From Thermoplasmata archaeon (GTDB taxonomy: Archaea > Thermoplasmatota > Thermoplasmata > GCA-020350865), in the NCBI GenBank assembly GCA_020348445.1, contig CP070751.1:4653060-4717059 (forward strand): a stretch of DNA of 64,000 nucleotides, in the 5' to 3' direction. The position numbers were made by a program, and so were the translations under genes. Numbering within the stretch: the stretch's first letter is position 1; each line of letters starts with the position of its first letter. Under the pieces are notes generated by a model. It was not told the DNA's origin. It saw only the letters and a list, made by a program, of their open reading frames with translations, and did not search any database. Below are positions 62,601 to 64,000 of this stretch, in pieces.

Positions 62601-63680
62601 GCAGGGGTAAATCCACTTCGGGGGCAAAACAACGTTCAGGGTGCATGCGATCTAGGGGCTTTACCAAATGTGTATCCTGGGTACCAGCGTGTGAATGATG
62701 AAGCCGTGCAAAAGAAATTCGAGGATGCCTGGGGTGTGGAACTGGATCCCAATCCCGGTCTCACAGTTACAGAGATAATTGATGCTGCACACAAGGGACA
62801 GATCAAAGCCCTGTATATTGTTGGTGAGAATCCCATGCTCTCTGATCCTGATATAAATCATGTGAGGGAGGCACTTCAAAAACTTGAACTCCTCGTGGTA
62901 AATGATATATTCCTTTCAGAAACTGCACAATTTGCCCATGTCGTGTTTCCTGCGGCAAGTTTTGCAGAAAAAGATGGTACATATACCAATACAGAAAGGA
63001 GGATCCAGAGAATCAGAACCGCAATCGAGCCTGTGGGTAATAGCATGCCTGATTGGTGGATAGTAGGTGAGGTGGCGAGGCACATGAATGCAAAGGGTTT
63101 TGAGTTTGTCAATGCATCTGATATCATGGATGAGATCGCTTCAGTTTCACCCATTTATGGCGGTATAAGTTTCCAAAGAATAGAGGATGTGGGCCTGCAG
63201 TGGCCCTGTCCAAATACTGATCACCCCGGTACAAAATTCCTGCATGAAGATAAATTTTCAAGGGGTCTGGGTTGCTTCCAGCGTTTGGAGTACAGGCCTC
63301 CTGCTGAGCTGCCTGATGAGGAATATCCACTTGTTCTAACCACAGCGCGTATGCTGTATCACTTCCATACAGGTACAATGACCCGAAAGGTGGAGGGTTT
63401 AAATGTCATCCGCCCCACAGAAAGGGTTGAGATCAATCCTGGTGACTCGGAAAAGTTGAATATCGCTCATGATGAGAAAATCAATATAATCTCCCGCCGC
63501 GGTAAAATCACAGGGAAAGCCTTTATAACAGAAAATGTCCCCCCTGGGGTGATTTCCATGAGCTTCCATTTTGCCGAAACACCTACAAATGCCCTGACAA
63601 ATCCCGTGCTAGACCCAGTCTCAAAGATCCCTGAGCTGAAAGTGTGCGCCGTTAGAGTGGAGAAGGTGAAAGACCAATAA
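59628..63680 (+). CDS. Single-chain formate dehydrogenase fused to GltD-like NAD(P)H flavoprotein
   Basis: A 1350-residue multidomain redox protein. Residues 1-80: [2Fe-2S] ferredoxin domain (CYDKQLTPIGNCGICVV). 85-185: GltD-type iron-sulfur domain (CIAPCIMTCPAG, CPHPCEGVCRR). 190-500: FAD site VAVVGSGPAGLSAAY and NADPH site VVVIGGGNTAIDTSR. 615-670: two [4Fe-4S] clusters (CIACGLCVATC; CEHCGHCVAACP). 683-1345: molybdopterin oxidoreductase with CPYCGCGCGMY and the active-site segment DHCARLCHAPTVAG, in which Cys805 stands where selenocysteine or cysteine binds molybdenum. The C-terminal pterin-binding domain is complete. It probably couples formate oxidation (or CO2 reduction) to NAD(P)H. The ATG follows GGTGA. 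It is likely cytosolic, as no signal is seen. Confidence 0.9.
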   Translation: MTSIKVKLDGNEIQASAGQTIIEVCRENNIQIPTLCYDKQLTPIGNCGICVVEIRGYGMVASCATRVGEGMTIETKNPNVLSARKKRLEELLSHHYGDCIAPCIMTCPAGVDIQGYIALIAIGAYKEAYDLMRECIPLPATIGRICPHPCEGVCRRNIVDQPLSICKLKRYAADSVILNGEEQIPEVESKSGKKVAVVGSGPAGLSAAYYLALMGHEPVIFESLPKPGGMLRYGIPDYRLPQDVLDLEIENILKHGITLKTGMTLGKDFTIDSLFTDGYDAIFLAIGAHKSYSMRIEGEDLEGVHLGTDFLRDVTFDKSPDIKGKKVVVIGGGNTAIDTSRTALRLGADSVTILYRRSRVEMPASDWEIEEAEEEGIELHILAAPKKVIGKDGKVSVLECIKMELGEPDDSGRRRPIPIEGSEFTLDVDVVIAAIGQVADLSCLPEESKVEVTTWNIVAYDDSLMTKRVGVFAGGDCVLGAATAIEAIAQGKKAAESIDIFLKGEGQETKEELINVTKGLWEDIDKNELAHVESQERYKLPTLTPSERRTNFQEFESGFSENDAKSEAARCLECGCKAALDCELRTLASEYEVYPTDTVDEPYYPVDYSHPFIERDPNKCIACGLCVATCRELQGVGAVSMSYRVNKLEDICEHCGHCVAACPTGTLVSNKALVPSHEVRTICPYCGCGCGMYLGVRGNRVVNVRGDFNNPSNSGRLCVKGRFGYDFINHPDRLTDPLMRQNGEFVKKSWEEALDFVAEKFLKYKPEEVAVLSSARCTNEENYVVQKFARAVLKTNSVDHCARLCHAPTVAGLVKSFGSGAMTNSIGEVRDAKCIFSIGSNTTETHPIIGLEVKRAVQNGAKVIVANPKRIDLVNIADIWLQQRPGSDVALLMGMCKVILDEGLDKQDFFEVRCENFGIFKDSLADFTPEFVEKATGIEWEKIAEAAKIYAKNSPASTLFAMGITQHSHGTDNVLAVANLAMLTGNVGKESAGVNPLRGQNNVQGACDLGALPNVYPGYQRVNDEAVQKKFEDAWGVELDPNPGLTVTEIIDAAHKGQIKALYIVGENPMLSDPDINHVREALQKLELLVVNDIFLSETAQFAHVVFPAASFAEKDGTYTNTERRIQRIRTAIEPVGNSMPDWWIVGEVARHMNAKGFEFVNASDIMDEIASVSPIYGGISFQRIEDVGLQWPCPNTDHPGTKFLHEDKFSRGLGCFQRLEYRPPAELPDEEYPLVLTTARMLYHFHTGTMTRKVEGLNVIRPTERVEINPGDSEKLNIAHDEKINIISRRGKITGKAFITENVPPGVISMSFHFAETPTNALTNPVLDPVSKIPELKVCAVRVEKVKDQ

Positions 63681-63950
63681 GTGGATGAGAATTCCCCAAA
63701 ATACCCCGTTTTTTAGCCAAATTAATCCAATACTTTAACCAATCTGAAGCAAAAGTATATTAACATGTATGTACATGTTCCCTATATAAAGCCTTTAGGA
63801 CGATAGGAGGTGAGGATTCACTTCATATGTCTGCAAAAGCGGATTTATCTGGAGGGGATTCTTCTGCTGAAGTGGCATATGGGGTGATTCTTCTCCAATT
63901 ACTGTACTTTAGGCTAGCAGAGAAATTTCAGTGATCTCAGAGGTGGAATT
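63681..63950. other. Downstream intergenic region with promoter and unassigned short frame
   Basis: After the FDH stop there is an AT-rich stretch, a partial palindrome ACATGTATGTACATGT at about 63763-63778, and CCTATATAAAGCC (63781-63793), a good TATA box. AGGAGGTGAG (63805-63815) follows. A 35-codon frame from ATG 63827 (MSAKADLSGGDSS) ends at 63934, but its spacing from the site is long; no function can be assigned. Confidence 0.35.
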
Positions 63951-64000
63951 ATGAGGAATGGGACAAGGGGGGGTAAATCCCTCAAGAGAGCGAACACTAT
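63951..64000 (+). CDS. Start of a truncated gene at the window edge
   Basis: ATG at 63951 follows GAGGTG at five to six nt. The frame MRNGTRGGKSLKRAN stays open to the window end, so only 16 codons are visible. The basic start could be the n-region of a signal peptide or of a soluble protein; nothing more can be said. Confidence 0.4.
   Translation, partial: MRNGTRGGKSLKRANT

Noticed and set aside
63827-63934. 35-codon frame MSAKADLSGG after the FDH gene
   Set aside because: The ribosome binding site is too far upstream and a competing GTG frame fits as well; kept only as a note in the intergenic entry.

Overview
The window looks like a chromosomal segment of a euryarchaeal-type archaeon, most likely a member of the Thermoplasmatota (inference). 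The information-processing genes are archaeal: TBP, aIF2-alpha, eL42 and eS27 ribosomal proteins, Nop10, a GINS subunit, MBF1, PAN, a class I archaeal CCA-adding enzyme, archaeal-type GluRS, and FBP aldolase/phosphatase. Promoters show BRE/TATA boxes, and many genes are leaderless or use GGTGA/GGAGG ribosome binding sites. No CRISPR array, rRNA or intact insertion sequence was seen. The one clear tRNA is tRNA-Arg(CCT), which lacks an encoded CCA.

Layout. 1-5.5 kb: the start of an FG-GAP repeat surface protein running off the left edge, a large membrane protein with four cytosolic zinc ribbons and extracellular CBM9-like modules, and a winged-helix regulator with its own inverted-repeat operator. 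5.8-9.4 kb: adkA, an unexplained structured intergenic segment, then the conserved translation operon rpl44e-rps27e-eif2a-nop10-PAC2. 9.4-16.5 kb: secreted Ca-binding-repeat proteins, with pheS, a 52-residue zinc protein, and a trpS/hemerythrin pair between them. 16.8-22.6 kb: gltX, a cupin, ftsZ with a structured leader, a tandem ribbon-helix-helix regulator, and a divergent tbp; the regulator/tbp intergenic region carries copies of a TTGTCTGAC element. 22.8-34.1 kb: one 3767-codon surface protein (FG-GAP, lamin-tail-like, beta-helix, eight exact-length Ig repeats, three invasin-like repeats, six cadherin-like repeats, a membrane anchor and a cytosolic roadblock/longin-like tail).

34-49.9 kb: housekeeping genes (acetyltransferase, acylphosphatase, PHP hydrolase, phospholipid synthase, FBP aldolase/phosphatase, dolichol-phosphate sugar transferase with GtrA, cca, tRNA-Arg, GINS, HisA-like, DUF2240, MBF1, PAN, phosphoglucose/phosphomannose isomerase). 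A 50-residue protein that is 64 percent lysine, with a good ribosome binding site and a hairpin terminator, lies here. 49.9-56.6 kb: an accessory island. It holds a secreted M14 carboxypeptidase and a beta-helix protein that share a C-terminal domain; between them are a DUF5678 gene, a frameshifted aspartic-protease-like gene, and a HEPN/MNT toxin-antitoxin-like pair flanked by direct repeats that carry its promoter/operator and the 3' end of the neighbouring surface gene. 56.8-64 kb: DUF99, pth2, a DUF1616 protein, folD, and a 1350-residue single-chain formate dehydrogenase fused to a GltD-type NAD(P)H flavoprotein.

How the genes work together. Translation and tRNA charging (PheS, TrpS, GltX, CCA enzyme, Pth2, ribosomal proteins) are heavily represented. 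FolD next to the formate dehydrogenase fusion suggests NADPH/formate/one-carbon exchange on tetrahydrofolate. FBPase and Pgi/Pmi supply sugar phosphates for the surface glycosylation implied by the DPM-type transferase and the many N-glycosylation sequons in the surface proteins. The most interesting parts are the HEPN/MNT island, the RHH-ftsZ-tbp regulatory region, the lysine-rich protein, and the membrane proteins that join extracellular repeats to cytosolic zinc-ribbon or roadblock-like domains.
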